A DNA stretch of 64,000 nt from Bacillota bacterium (GTDB taxonomy: Bacteria; Bacillota; Clostridia; Christensenellales; Aristaeellaceae), in assembly GCA_023416585.1 (NCBI GenBank), contig JAEZHM010000105.1:8144-72143 (forward strand). Direction: 5' to 3'. Shown one piece after another: positions 8,470 through 17,803 of this stretch. Every line of letters starts with the position of its first letter. The first letter of the stretch is position 1. The notes under the pieces were generated by a model, which had not been told where the DNA came from, did no database searches, and saw only the letters and a program-made list of their open reading frames with translations. The position numbers and the translations under genes were made by a program.

Positions 8470-8870
8470 GCGGTAACCGGAGCTTGGCGGGCGATTGATA
8501 ATCGCCCCTACATCCGCATAGAATTTTGGCGGGTGAAGCGAGGTGGAGGAGCCACAGGCGGTGCTTCGGCTACGGAGCCTCATGAGGGAGGCTTTCCAAA
8601 AGGCTTCCCCTTGAGTTCCGAAGCTTCGCGCCACCTGTGGCGGATAAAGCGAAGCGGAGGAAGCTTGCGAAACGAGCGCCGGAAGCGCCAGCGAGCCGGC
8701 GCGATGATTGTGCAAGCCGAGTGGCAAGCTTAAGACGAAGGAGACTGATGAGGTGTAATTGGCCGCATAGACTATATTGCCAGACACCTCATCCGGCACT
8801 GCGGCACCACCTTCCCCTCAAGGGGAAGGCTTTTGGAGGGCCAAACAGAAGGAGATTGGAAGAGGTTTGA
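8470..8870. repeat. Composite of dispersed intergenic repeats
   Basis: Gene-free block made of three repeat types: a small palindrome GGGCGATTGATAATCGCCC (8489-8507, second copy at 19412-19430), a GC-rich element of the type duplicated at 52151-52498 (here about 8527-8730), and an element bounded by GATGAGGTGT/ACACCTCATC dyads ending in CTTCCCCTCAAGGGGAAG (8739-8856; relatives near 54645 and 63893). Frames open through it look spurious. Confidence 0.75.
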
Positions 8871-8946
8871 TAGCAAGATGATAAGCTGTTGTTTTCAGGG
8901 CAGTATCTGTATAGTATTATCCCTGATATTAGGTTTAGGAGTTAGG

Positions 8947-8986
8947 TGCAAAGAGGGACGCTTCTTCATAAGCGTCCCTCTTTGCA
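8947..8986. terminator. Terminator at the end of the fatty acid operon
   Basis: Seventeen-bp perfect stem (TGCAAAGAGGGACGCTT, 8947-8963, with its complement 8970-8986) and 6-base loop, 21 bases beyond the stop of the DegV gene. The CTCTTTGCA ends give only a short T tract, but the stem is very strong and it lies exactly between the operon and the repeat block. Confidence 0.7.
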
Positions 8987-9007
8987 TATACATCCACGTT
9001 CTTCCCG

Positions 9008-9838
9008 TCACTGCTCGATCCACGCCACTGACAGGCAGCCGCTGCCCAGGTGGATAGCCAGCACCGGGCCCAGAAGCCGTTCCATCACGGGGATGCCCTT
9101 ATCGCGAAGCCGCTGTGTGAGCTGGCTTGCCATGCTGTCCGCCCGGCAATGCTGCACCACCACCGGACCCTGACCCTGGTATTTGGTTACCGCATCCTCC
9201 AAAAGGCGCAGCTGCTCCTGCCGGCCCCTGGCCATGCCGTAGGCGTTGACGCCGCCTGAGGTGAGCTTTAAAATAGGGCGGATATTTAAAATTGTGGATA
9301 CGGACAAACGCACAAAGCCCAGCCGGCCGCTTCTGCGCAGGGGTTCCATGTCCTCCACAGAAAAGAAGGTACGCGTTTTTTCCCGGGCTTCCTTCACTTT
9401 GGCAACCACGTCCAAAAGCGGCAGTCCCGCGTTGATCCACTCCCTGGCTTGTGCAAGCAGCAGGAACATTGCCCCGGCGGTAGTCTTGGAATCCACCACG
9501 GCGATCTTGTCAGGCCCCAGCTCCTGGGCAGCCTTGCGGGCATTGGCGTATGTACCGCTCAAGCGCGAGGAGATGGTGATGACGATAGCCTGATTGCCCT
9601 CCGCCAGAATATCCTCCAATGTGGAAAGGAATTCGGCCAGGGAAGCCTGGGCGGTGGAATAATGGTTCACACTTCCGGCCACCGTAGGCAGCATGGTGGG
9701 TTCATCCTCGTCGATATAACCCTCCGTGTACAGCGTGCGCCCTTCATAGGTATATGTCATGGGCACCTGCACGACCCCTAGGGCCTTCGCCTCATGCTGG
9801 GTAAAGTAGGCGGTGGAATCCGTAACCAGGACGATCAT
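9008..9838 (-). CDS. DegV/FakB-family fatty acid-binding protein
   Basis: The 276-residue protein is a complete DegV-fold member: VTDSTAY at the N-terminus, the SRLSGTYANAR block near residue 95, and a GPVLAIHLGSGCLSVAW C-terminus that in this family lines the lipid carboxylate site. FakB proteins of this family present exogenous fatty acids to the kinase FakA. The start overlaps the accA stop by four bases (ATGA), so it is the last gene of the FabT-type fatty acid operon. That context favours a FakB role: fatty acid uptake would be coupled to de novo synthesis. No FakA kinase gene is in the window. Confidence 0.88.
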   Translation of the reverse strand: MIVLVTDSTAYFTQHEAKALGVVQVPMTYTYEGRTLYTEGYIDEDEPTMLPTVAGSVNHYSTAQASLAEFLSTLEDILAEGNQAIVITISSRLSGTYANARKAAQELGPDKIAVVDSKTTAGAMFLLLAQAREWINAGLPLLDVVAKVKEAREKTRTFFSVEDMEPLRRSGRLGFVRLSVSTILNIRPILKLTSGGVNAYGMARGRQEQLRLLEDAVTKYQGQGPVVVQHCRADSMASQLTQRLRDKGIPVMERLLGPVLAIHLGSGCLSVAWIEQ

Positions 9839-10614
9839 AACGGCTGACCCCCGATGCTCCTGAATTTATTATATCTCAAAGCAGCAACGACATTGCCATC
9901 GATGCCTTCATACTCCGCAAGAGCCGCATCAAGCGCGTCTTTGATTTCCTCATACAGCGGCGCAAAATCCTTGGGCTCAGGGAAAATGCGTTCGATCACG
10001 CCCAGAGAATAAAGGTCCTGGGCAGTCAGCTTCAGTGCTTCGCTGGCTTCCTTTGTCTTCTTGGCATCCTTCCACAGGATGCTGGCGGCGCCTTCCGGTG
10101 AGATCACGGAATACACGGCGTTTTCCAGCATCCATACCTGGTTGGCCGCCGCCAATGCCAGCGCACCGCCGCTGCCGCCTTCGCCGATGACAATGGCGAT
10201 CACGGGCACCGTGAGGGCCATCATTTCCATCAGGTTTTCCGCTATGGCCAAGCCCTGGCCGCGCTCTTCGGCGCCTAAGCCGCAGGCGGCGCCGCTCGTA
10301 TCCACAAAACAGATCACGGGGCGCTTAAACTTCTGCGCAAGCTTCATTTGCCGCAAAGCCTTGCGGTAGCCCTCCGGGTTGGCCGCGCCAAAATTCCGTG
10401 CCACCTTTTCTGCCGTATCAACGCCTTTTTCCAGGCCGATCACGGTAACGGGGCGGTCCTTCAAAAAGGCTATCCCCGCCACCACCGCGCCATCATCGGC
10501 AAAGCGCCGGTCGCCGTGCAATTCGATAAAACCGTTAAAAATGGAACGGATGAACTTCATGGCGGTGGGGCGGCCCTTGGCTCTGGCGGACATCACTTTT
10601 TCATAAGCCTGCAT
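9835..10614 (-). CDS. accA: Acetyl-CoA carboxylase carboxyltransferase subunit alpha
   Basis: A 259-residue subunit that, with AccD, transfers the carboxyl group from carboxybiotin to acetyl-CoA. The crotonase-fold core is evident: FVDTSGAACGLGAEERGQG near residue 107 and GEGGSGGALALAAANQVWM near 143 are the acyl-CoA and oxyanion regions. It lacks the longer N-terminal extension found in some proteobacterial AccA, as is usual in Firmicutes. It overlaps accD by 14 bases upstream and the DegV gene by four bases downstream. Confidence 0.96.
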   Translation of the reverse strand: MQAYEKVMSARAKGRPTAMKFIRSIFNGFIELHGDRRFADDGAVVAGIAFLKDRPVTVIGLEKGVDTAEKVARNFGAANPEGYRKALRQMKLAQKFKRPVICFVDTSGAACGLGAEERGQGLAIAENLMEMMALTVPVIAIVIGEGGSGGALALAAANQVWMLENAVYSVISPEGAASILWKDAKKTKEASEALKLTAQDLYSLGVIERIFPEPKDFAPLYEEIKDALDAALAEYEGIDGNVVAALRYNKFRSIGGQPL

Positions 10615-11458
10615 GGACAGCCCTCCCCCCGTGCAAGTTCAGAAGCTTCTCCAGCATATCTTTTTGTGTATTCCTGGGGGCAATGTGGTCCACAAAGCCC
10701 TTTTTCAACTGGAATTCCGCCCTCTGAAAACCTTCCGGCAGCTTCTGGCGGATCGTTTGCTCAATCACCCTGGGACCAGCAAAGCCAATGAAAGCCCCCG
10801 GCTCGGATAGGATTATATCCGCTTCCATGGCGAAGCTGGCGGTGACGCCGCCGCTGGTAGGATCCGTTAAAATAGCGATATACAGGTTGCCTGCGTCGCT
10901 GTGGCGGCGGACGGCCCCGGATACTTTCGCCATTTGCATCAGGGACAAAATCCCTTCTTGCATTCTGGCCCCTCCCGATACGGTGCAGCCGATGACGGGC
11001 AGATTATTTTCCGTGGCAAATTCAAACAGGCGGGTCAGTTTTTCTCCCACAACAGTGCCCATGGAGCCCATCATGAAGGAAGGCTCCATAGCGAAAAAGC
11101 AGCATTTACAACCGCCGACGGCTGCCGTGCCTGTGATGATGCCTTCTTTTTCTCCGCTTTCCCGCAAGGCCTTTTCCAGCTTTTCTTCATAATTTGGAAA
11201 GCCCAGTATATTCCGGCTTACAAGGCCGGCATCCATCTCCTGAAAGCTTCCCGCATCGCAGATAAGGCTCACACGCTGGCGGGCGCTCATGCGCATATGA
11301 CAGCCGCAGCGGGGGCAGACCAGCAAGCTTTCATTCAGCTCCTGGGATAAGATCACGCGCTTGCAGCCGGGGCAAGGCACACCTTTATCCTGGTTGGCGA
11401 TCTGCCCCTGGTTCTCCAGTTCATTCTTCGGCTTACGGAACAAGCTTTTCGCCAGCAT
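10601..11458 (-). CDS. accD: Acetyl-CoA carboxylase carboxyltransferase subunit beta
   Basis: The 285-residue partner of AccA. A four-cysteine zinc ribbon (CPGC near residue 29 and CPRC near 51) opens the protein, as in canonical AccD. The crotonase core follows with ARMQEGILSLMQMAKVSGA and LTDPTSGGVTASFAMEADI. The gene starts eight bases after the accC stop. Together the four acc genes in this operon supply malonyl-CoA. Confidence 0.96.
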   Translation of the reverse strand: MLAKSLFRKPKNELENQGQIANQDKGVPCPGCKRVILSQELNESLLVCPRCGCHMRMSARQRVSLICDAGSFQEMDAGLVSRNILGFPNYEEKLEKALRESGEKEGIITGTAAVGGCKCCFFAMEPSFMMGSMGTVVGEKLTRLFEFATENNLPVIGCTVSGGARMQEGILSLMQMAKVSGAVRRHSDAGNLYIAILTDPTSGGVTASFAMEADIILSEPGAFIGFAGPRVIEQTIRQKLPEGFQRAEFQLKKGFVDHIAPRNTQKDMLEKLLNLHGGRAVHAGL

Positions 11459-11466
11459 TTATCTTC

Positions 11467-12795
11467 TCACTTCCTCAAAAAATCCGTGGCATAGCTGCCG
11501 TCCAAAAAGGCGGGTTCGTTGATTAAGTCCGCCTGGAAAAGGCCCGTGTGCTCAATGCCCTCGATCACCGTTTCGCAAAGGGCAGCCTGCATTTTACGTA
11601 TGGCCTCCTGCCTTGTCGGGGCATAAACGATGAGCTTGCCGACCATGGAGTCATAATAGGGCGGCACGAAATAGCCCTGATACAGCGCCGTATCAAAGCG
11701 CACCCAGGGGCCGCCCGGGATATGCAGAAGCGAAACATGGCCGCAGCTTGGGCGGAAGGATAATTGCGGGTCCTCCGCGTTGATGCGGCATTCGATGGCA
11801 TGGCCCCGAACAGATATATCCGCCTGGGTAAAAGGAAGCTCCATCCCGGAAGCCACGCGGATCTGCCACTTCACCAGGTCGATGCCCGTGACCATTTCCG
11901 TCACCGGGTGCTCCACCTGCAAGCGGGTGTTCATTTCCATAAAATAGAAGTTTTTGTCTGAATCCAACAGAAATTCCAGCGTGCCCACGCCTTCATAACC
12001 CACGGAAGCCGCGGCATGCGCCGCCGTTTCCATCATCTTCGCCCGAAGCTCGGGGGAGATTAAAGCGCAGGGGCTTTCCTCAATGAGCTTTTGGTTGCGC
12101 CGCTGCATGGAGCAATCCCGTTCGCCCAAGCATACGGCATGGCCCTTTTGATCGCAGAGAATCTGCATTTCCACGTGCTTTACGTGCTGAAGGAACCTTT
12201 CCATGTACACGCCGCCGTCGGAAAAGGAGGCCTGCGCCTCCCCTGAGGCAGCACGGTAGGCGCTTTCCACGTCTTCCAGCTTATCCACCCGGCGGATGCC
12301 TTTTCCGCCGCCGCCGGCCCTCGCCTTGATCAAAAGAGGAAAGCCGATTCTTTCCGCGGCCTTTTTGGCTTCCTCCGCGTTCATGATCAGGTCGCTGCCG
12401 GGGATGGTGGGCACCTTCAGGTTTGCCATGGTGCGCTTGGCTTCATCCTTATCCCCCATGGCGCGTATGACTTTCGCGCAGGGGCCTATGAATTTCACGC
12501 CTTGCTTTTCACAAAGTTCTGCGAAAGATGCGTTTTCAGACAAAAAGCCGTATCCAGGATGAATAGCCTCGGCCCCGCTTACGATGGCCGCCGACAGGAT
12601 GGCTTTTTGGTTCAAATAACTGTTAACTGCCTGGGGGCCGCCGATGCAGTAGCTTTCATCGGCCATGGAAACGTGCAGCGAGTCCCGGTCCGCCTCGGAA
12701 AAAACGGCCACGGTGAGGATGCCCATTTCCTTGCAGGCCCGAATAATCCGTACCGCAATCTCGCCCCTGTTGGCTATAAGGATTTTCGGAAACAT
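11467..12795 (-). CDS. accC: Acetyl-CoA carboxylase biotin carboxylase subunit
   Basis: The 442-residue ATP-grasp enzyme carboxylates the biotin on AccB with bicarbonate and ATP. Features: N-terminal KILIANRGEIAVRIIRAC, glycine-rich ATP loop KARAGGGGKGIR near residue 160, and the catalytic EMNTRLQVEHPVTE block near 285. Length is normal. It lies 13 bases downstream of fabZ and eight bases before accD. Confidence 0.97.
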   Translation of the reverse strand: MFPKILIANRGEIAVRIIRACKEMGILTVAVFSEADRDSLHVSMADESYCIGGPQAVNSYLNQKAILSAAIVSGAEAIHPGYGFLSENASFAELCEKQGVKFIGPCAKVIRAMGDKDEAKRTMANLKVPTIPGSDLIMNAEEAKKAAERIGFPLLIKARAGGGGKGIRRVDKLEDVESAYRAASGEAQASFSDGGVYMERFLQHVKHVEMQILCDQKGHAVCLGERDCSMQRRNQKLIEESPCALISPELRAKMMETAAHAAASVGYEGVGTLEFLLDSDKNFYFMEMNTRLQVEHPVTEMVTGIDLVKWQIRVASGMELPFTQADISVRGHAIECRINAEDPQLSFRPSCGHVSLLHIPGGPWVRFDTALYQGYFVPPYYDSMVGKLIVYAPTRQEAIRKMQAALCETVIEGIEHTGLFQADLINEPAFLDGSYATDFLRK

Positions 12796-12808
12796 TCATT
12801 GCCTCCGT

Positions 12809-13222
12809 TCAGCCGGCCAGCATCAGCGTGAACACGCCGCTGGCGCATGGGGCATCCGAAACAGTCGCCTCACCCGCGACCACATACACATTGGCTTTAC
12901 TTCTCGTTATGCGGCAGGTTACATTCACCGTTTCGCCAGGGCGCACCATATGCCGGAAGCGCACGTTGTCCATGCCGGCGTACAGCGTGGTCTTGCCGGG
13001 GAGCTGTTCGCGAAGCAGAACGCCGGCTGTCTGCGCAATGATCTCGCATAGCACCACGCCCGGTACAACAGGGTTGCCGGGGAAATGCCCCTTAAGGAAC
13101 CACTCGTCGCCCCGCACGGTATACCGCCCCAGCGCGTTTCCGTTTTCATCCAGTTCCGCCTCATCCAACAGAAGCATAGGCTCCCTGTGGGGTAGAAACG
13201 TTTTGATTTCTTCTCGGTTCAT
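12809..13222 (-). CDS. fabZ: 3-hydroxyacyl-ACP dehydratase
   Basis: A 137-residue hotdog-fold dehydratase of fatty acid elongation. The catalytic histidine lies in LKGHFPGNPVVPGV and the glutamate in VVLCEIIAQTAGVLL. Twelve bases separate it from accB upstream. No FabA-like isomerase or FabM is seen here, so the origin of unsaturated fatty acids is not explained by this operon. Confidence 0.95.
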   Translation of the reverse strand: MNREEIKTFLPHREPMLLLDEAELDENGNALGRYTVRGDEWFLKGHFPGNPVVPGVVLCEIIAQTAGVLLREQLPGKTTLYAGMDNVRFRHMVRPGETVNVTCRITRSKANVYVVAGEATVSDAPCASGVFTLMLAG

Positions 13223-13234
13223 GACGTACCTCGG

Positions 13235-13693
13235 TCAAAATAGTTTGAAAAGCGTCTGCCCGTATTCCACTACGCTGCCGTCCTGCACGCAGATGTCCAC
13301 CACTTCGCCATCCTTGTCGGCAGTGATTTCGTTGTTCAGCTTCATGGCTTCCACAAGGCACATCACATCGCCCTTTTTCACACGGTCTCCCACCTTGACA
13401 AAGGGCTTGCCGCCGGGCTCCGGCGCCACATAGAACACGCCCACCATGAGTGATTTCACCTCATGGATCTGATTGAAGTTGGGACCGGGGTCTGCATTTT
13501 TAGCGGGGCCGGGAACACCGGCCGCCGCCGGCTGGGCCGCAGGCACCTGAGAAAGCGCTGGCTGCTCCAACCCACGCACAGGCGCAGCCTCGCGGGCAAG
13601 CAGTATGCGCGTTTCGCCTTCCTCCATTTCCAGGCGCGTGAGGCTGTGTTGGGAAAAAAGGTTTAGCAGTTCCCTCAATTGCTTCATGTTCAT
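13235..13693 (-). CDS. accB: Biotin carboxyl carrier protein of acetyl-CoA carboxylase
   Basis: A 152-residue carrier: N-terminal helical part, a proline/alanine-rich linker (about residues 43-72) and a C-terminal biotinyl domain with the biotinylation site EAMKL (lysine about 118). I place the start at 13693 because GAGG lies eight bases upstream and the ATG overlaps the fabF stop as ATGA. A longer frame exists upstream but runs into fabF. Confidence 0.95.
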   Translation of the reverse strand: MNMKQLRELLNLFSQHSLTRLEMEEGETRILLAREAAPVRGLEQPALSQVPAAQPAAAGVPGPAKNADPGPNFNQIHEVKSLMVGVFYVAPEPGGKPFVKVGDRVKKGDVMCLVEAMKLNNEITADKDGEVVDICVQDGSVVEYGQTLFKLF

Positions 13694-14925
13694 GTAGCTG
13701 ACCTCACGGCGAGTGCGCTGTTGTGGCCGCCGAAGCCCAGGGAAATGGAAAGGGCTGCATCCGGCTTCCATTCGCGCGCATGATTTGGTACGTAATCCAG
13801 GTCGCAGTCCGGGTCGGGCTCATTCAGGTTGATTGTGGGCGGTACAATGCCGGTCTTTATGGCCAGCAATGCGGCTATGCATTCCACCGCTCCGGCCGCG
13901 CCAAGCATGTGGCCGGTGGCGCTCTTGGTGGAGCTTATCAGAGACTGCCTTGCTTTTTCTTCGCCCAATGCCAGTTTGATGGCCTGGGTCTCTATTTTAT
14001 CATTCAGCTGCGTGCCTGTGCCATGGGCGTTGATATACACTTTTTCATTATGGAAGATGCCGCCCGCTTCCTCAAGCGCCAGTTGTATGGCCTTGGCTGC
14101 TCCCAGCCCTTCGGGGTGGGGCGCCGTGATATGATTGGCATCACAGGTGTTGCCGTAGCCCACGATTTCGCCATAGATGGGGGCGTTGCGGGCGATGGCG
14201 TGCTCCGCTTCCTCCAGGAGTACGATGCCGGCGCCCTCGCCCATCACAAAGCCTTTGCGCCGCATGTCGAAGGGCACGCAGGCAGCATTGGGGTCGGTTT
14301 CTTCGCTTAATGCCTTGCAGCTGGTAAATCCAGCGATGGCCAAAGGCTCAATGGCTGCTTCCGACCCACCGGCCAGTATGGCGTCCGCATAGCCGTGGCG
14401 GATAGCCCTGAACGCTTCGCCAATGGCGTGGGTGGAAGTAGCGCAGGCGGTAACCACCGGCAGGCAGGGCCCCTGGGCATGAAAGCGGATGGCGATGTTC
14501 CCGGCCGCCATATTCCCGATCATCATGGGTATGAAGAAGGGGGATACCCTGTCCGGGCCCCGTGTTAACAGCTTTTCACACTCGGCGGTAAAGGTGTGCA
14601 TGCCGCCGATGCCGCTGCCTACGTATACGCCAAACCGCCATGGATCGGTACATTCAAACTTGCTGTCCTCCATGGCCTGCACGGCTGCCGCCATGGCATA
14701 TTGGGCGTACATGTCCATCCTTCGGGCAGAGGACACATCCATGCCGAAGGCTTGCGGATCAAAATCCTTGACCTCCGCCGCCACCTTCACTTTCAGATTC
14801 GAGGCATCAAAACGGGTAATGGGTCCTATTCCGCATACGCCGGAGGTTATATGATTCCAAAATAATGAAGTACTGTTCCCTACGGGAGATACCACGCCCA
14901 GTCCCGTGACAAATACACGCTTCAT
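13690..14925 (-). CDS. fabF: Beta-ketoacyl-ACP synthase II
   Basis: The 411-residue elongating condensing enzyme. The Cys-His-His triad is visible: TACATSTHA (C161), NAHGTGT (H301) and SATGHMLGAAGA (H339). Start at 14925 is supported by GAGGTG upstream and by the family N-terminus MKRVFVTGLGVVSPVG; an upstream in-frame start gives an unlikely extension into fabG. Ten bases separate it from fabG, and its stop overlaps the accB start. Confidence 0.96.
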   Translation of the reverse strand: MKRVFVTGLGVVSPVGNSTSLFWNHITSGVCGIGPITRFDASNLKVKVAAEVKDFDPQAFGMDVSSARRMDMYAQYAMAAAVQAMEDSKFECTDPWRFGVYVGSGIGGMHTFTAECEKLLTRGPDRVSPFFIPMMIGNMAAGNIAIRFHAQGPCLPVVTACATSTHAIGEAFRAIRHGYADAILAGGSEAAIEPLAIAGFTSCKALSEETDPNAACVPFDMRRKGFVMGEGAGIVLLEEAEHAIARNAPIYGEIVGYGNTCDANHITAPHPEGLGAAKAIQLALEEAGGIFHNEKVYINAHGTGTQLNDKIETQAIKLALGEEKARQSLISSTKSATGHMLGAAGAVECIAALLAIKTGIVPPTINLNEPDPDCDLDYVPNHAREWKPDAALSISLGFGGHNSALAVRSAT

Positions 14926-14935
14926 GGCTTTCACC

Positions 14936-15673
14936 TCACATGTACAGTCCGCCGTCCACTTGCAGGACAGCGCCTGTGATATACCCTGCCTCATCAGAAC
15001 AAAGGAAGGCCACCGCAGCGGCGATCTCTTCGGCGGTGCCCATGCGCTTTGCGGGAATTGACTGCACCGCTTTTTCCACGAGCTCGGAGCCCATTTTTTC
15101 CGTCATATCCGTTTCAATAAAGCCCGGAGCCACCGCATTGCAGGTGATGTTCCTGGCTGCCAATTCTTTTGCAATGGTTTTTGTAAGCCCGATGAGGCCT
15201 GCCTTGGCGGCGGAATAATTAGCCTGGCCGGGGTTACCCATCAGCCCCGAAACAGAGGAAATGTTCACGATGCGTCCCCACCGTTTGCGCAGAAAATCGC
15301 CGTAAGCGGTGCGAATGGCATAGAACGCGCCATTCAGGTTCACTTGGATCACCCGGTCGAAGGCTTCCTGCGTCATTCTGGGCGTGAGGCCGTCCATGGT
15401 AATGCCCGCGTTGTTGACGAGAATATCCACGGTGCCCCATTCCTGCTTGATACGGCCAAAAGCTTCCTGCACTTTAACAAGATTCGATATGTCGCACTGT
15501 ATAGCCATGGCCTTGCCACCTTGAGCCAACAGTTCATCCAGCGTATTTTGCGCGGCCTGTTCATTGCCGGCATAGAGGAAGGCTACATGGGCCCCTTCTT
15601 TTTTAAGGCGCAGCGCTATGGCCCGGCCGATCCCCCGGGATCCTCCCGTGACCAAAGCGATTTTGTCCCGCAT
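14936..15673 (-). CDS. fabG: 3-oxoacyl-ACP reductase
   Basis: A 245-residue short-chain dehydrogenase that reduces 3-oxoacyl-ACP with NADPH. Cofactor loop VTGGSRGIGRA at residues 8-18, NNAG near 87, and catalytic Ser140, Tyr153 and Lys157 (SSVSG, YSAAK). The ATG at 15673 shares one base with the fabD stop (TGATG), with a GGAAGGGAG site upstream, so the longer in-frame extension is rejected. Confidence 0.96.
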   Translation of the reverse strand: MRDKIALVTGGSRGIGRAIALRLKKEGAHVAFLYAGNEQAAQNTLDELLAQGGKAMAIQCDISNLVKVQEAFGRIKQEWGTVDILVNNAGITMDGLTPRMTQEAFDRVIQVNLNGAFYAIRTAYGDFLRKRWGRIVNISSVSGLMGNPGQANYSAAKAGLIGLTKTIAKELAARNITCNAVAPGFIETDMTEKMGSELVEKAVQSIPAKRMGTAEEIAAAVAFLCSDEAGYITGAVLQVDGGLYM

Positions 15674-16596
15674 CAGGCGTTTCTCCCTTCCAGCATAGCC
15701 GCCGCTTCCAAAAGGCTGGCCGTGTTTTCCACATGGCATACGGTGGCTTCCGGCAGGATTTTGCGGATAAGGCCGGAAAGTACCGTACCTGGTCCCAGTT
15801 CCACAAACAGGTCCGCGCCGCCTAACGCCATGTTTTTGACCGTTTGCTCCCACAATACGGGATGGTCTACCTGTGAGGACAAAAGGGAAACGATGTCCCC
15901 TTCGTAGGGCAGCGCGGTACGGTTGGCATACAGCGGGATTTCGGGAAAAGTCAATCCGGAATCTTGCAGCCATGTTTGCAGCTTACTGGCCGCATCGGAC
16001 ATAAACGGCGAATGGAACGCGCCGCCGACTTTCAATGGCATGGCCCGGCCACCCTGATTTACCACCGCCTGCAGAAAGGATTCTTTCTGCGCTGACGCCC
16101 CGGAAACCACTACCTGGCCGGGGGCATTGAAATTAACAGGATGCACTTGCTCAAACTTAAGGCACAGGGATTCTACTTGTTCGTTACTTAAGCGAAGGAC
16201 GGCCGCCATGAAGCCGGGCTTTGCATCGGCGCAAGCTTGCATCAGCGCTGCCCGCACCTGAACAAAGGCGAACGCTTTTTCAAAGGGAAGCATGCGGGTG
16301 AAGGCTGCCGCCGCCGTTTCACCCAGGGAAAACCCGGCGCACATGGCGGGTTCCATTCCCTTTTCCACAGCTGCCGCGGCGCAGGCCAGCTCTACCGCAA
16401 ACAGGCAGGGCTGGGTGTTTTCCGTGATTGCCAGCTCTTCCGCACTGCCTTCAAAGCATTGTCGCCGCGTGCCGGGCCGGATCGCCTCCGCCTGATCGAG
16501 CACCTTGCGGGCTGCTGGAGAAGAATCGTAGAGCTCCCTGCCCATGCCCGCATATTGGGCGCCCTGGCCAGCGAACACAAAAGCTATTTTGCCCAC
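15673..16596 (-). CDS. fabD: Malonyl-CoA:ACP transacylase
   Basis: The 307-residue acyltransferase loads malonyl onto ACP. FAGQGAQYAGMG at the N-terminus and the nucleophile elbow near Ser90 mark the family. The elbow reads CAGFSLGE, with phenylalanine in place of the common histidine before the serine, a modest deviation. The C-terminal catalytic histidine is in GGAFHSPFM. It overlaps fabK by 13 bases. Confidence 0.95.
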   Translation of the reverse strand: MGKIAFVFAGQGAQYAGMGRELYDSSPAARKVLDQAEAIRPGTRRQCFEGSAEELAITENTQPCLFAVELACAAAAVEKGMEPAMCAGFSLGETAAAAFTRMLPFEKAFAFVQVRAALMQACADAKPGFMAAVLRLSNEQVESLCLKFEQVHPVNFNAPGQVVVSGASAQKESFLQAVVNQGGRAMPLKVGGAFHSPFMSDAASKLQTWLQDSGLTFPEIPLYANRTALPYEGDIVSLLSSQVDHPVLWEQTVKNMALGGADLFVELGPGTVLSGLIRKILPEATVCHVENTASLLEAAAMLEGRNA

Positions 16597-17528
16597 ATTT
16601 TTGCACCCCGCAAGCAGTCTTCCGCCTGAGCAAACATTTCACGAAGAATTTCTTCCACAGGCATGCAACGGTTCACGAGCCCAGCGGACTGGCCGGCCAT
16701 GAAACATCCCGTTTCCAGATCGCCGTCTATAGCGGCCCTGCGCAGCGCGCCCGAACCAAAAGCCTCCAGCTCTTCCTTGGAGATGGCCGGATCCTCTTCC
16801 TTCACGCGGAAAGCCTGCATGTAATTGTTTTTTAGTGCCCTTACGGGATGGCCCAACTTGCGGCCGGTGACAGCGGTGTCAATATCCCGGGCCTTTATAA
16901 CCATATCCTTGTAATTCCCATGAATGCAGCACTCATCGGAAGCCAGGAACCTGGTGCCGCACTGCACGCCCTGGGCGCCCAGCATGAACGCCGCAGCGAT
17001 TCCCCTGCCATCGGCAATGCCGCCCGCGGCCAGAACAGGGATGGCCACCGCATCCACCACCTGGGGCGTAAGCGCCATGGTGGTCAGTTCCCCGATGTGG
17101 CCGCCGGATTCGCAGCCTTCGGCAATGACGGCGGCAGCTCCATCCCGTTCCACGCGCTTGGCGATGGCAACGGAAGGCACCACGGGCACCACCTTAATGC
17201 CGGCCGGCACCCACTTTTTCATGTATGCGCCCGGTAGTCCGGCCCCCGTGGTTACCACGGGCACCTTTTCTTCCAATACCACCTGCGCCGTTTCCTCCAC
17301 AAAGGGGCTCATGAGCATGATGTTCACGCCAAAAGGCTTACAGGTGAGCTCACGGCACTTTTGAATTTGCTCGCGCAGGTATGCGCCGCTTAAGTTCATG
17401 GCTGATATGATGCCAAGCCCTCCGGCATTGGATACGGCCGCAGCCAGATGTGCTTCCGACACCCAGGCCATCCCCCCCTGAAAAATGGGGTAGCGCAGGC
17501 CGAAAAGCCTGGTGATTGCCGTTTCCAT
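16584..17528 (-). CDS. fabK: Enoyl-ACP reductase II (FMN-dependent)
   Basis: A 314-residue FMN-dependent TIM-barrel enoyl reductase for the last step of the elongation cycle, replacing FabI. Key signs are YPIFQGGMAWVS at the N-terminus, VIAEGCESGGHIGE near residue 137 and the flavin phosphate site VLAAGGIADGRGIA near 165. Location between acpP and fabD is the usual place for FabK in Firmicutes and distinguishes it from related nitronate monooxygenases. Organisms relying on FabK are generally less sensitive to triclosan (family knowledge). Confidence 0.94.
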   Translation of the reverse strand: METAITRLFGLRYPIFQGGMAWVSEAHLAAAVSNAGGLGIISAMNLSGAYLREQIQKCRELTCKPFGVNIMLMSPFVEETAQVVLEEKVPVVTTGAGLPGAYMKKWVPAGIKVVPVVPSVAIAKRVERDGAAAVIAEGCESGGHIGELTTMALTPQVVDAVAIPVLAAGGIADGRGIAAAFMLGAQGVQCGTRFLASDECCIHGNYKDMVIKARDIDTAVTGRKLGHPVRALKNNYMQAFRVKEEDPAISKEELEAFGSGALRRAAIDGDLETGCFMAGQSAGLVNRCMPVEEILREMFAQAEDCLRGAKMWAK

Positions 17529-17752
17529 TACGCTTTCGCCTCGTCGATGGCTTTCACCAAATCTTTTACGGCAACCATGTCCTTGTTGATTTCGATGGTG
17601 ACGCTGAAGGCATCCTCCAGGTCCATCACCAGTTCCGCCACGTCCAGGGAATCCAGCTTGAGGTCAGAAAATTTGCTTTCCAAGGCGATCTGATCGGCAG
17701 TGGTTCCCTTGCGCTGTGCCAGAAGTTCCGCGACTTTTTCAAAGGTGTTCAT
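17528..17752 (-). CDS. acpP: Acyl carrier protein
   Basis: A 74-residue acidic four-helix carrier. The phosphopantetheine attachment motif is LDSLDVAEL with Ser35. The start has a GGGAGG site upstream, and the stop shares one base with the fabK start (TAATG). A 51-base gap to fabH upstream is the widest within the operon and may allow independent tuning of ACP level. Confidence 0.96.
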   Translation of the reverse strand: MNTFEKVAELLAQRKGTTADQIALESKFSDLKLDSLDVAELVMDLEDAFSVTIEINKDMVAVKDLVKAIDEAKA

Positions 17753-17803
17753 GATGTTTTCCTCCCGTAAATTTGATATTTATTAATAGGAATTGATACG
17801 CAG

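Noticed and set aside
8470..8870. Repeat block considered as a degenerate insertion sequence
   Set aside because: No transposase fragment is readable in any frame; pieces match short palindromic repeats found elsewhere in the window.
16584..17528. FabK considered as nitronate monooxygenase
   Set aside because: Same fold, but the position between acpP and fabD in a full fab operon and the absence of FabI support enoyl-ACP reductase.
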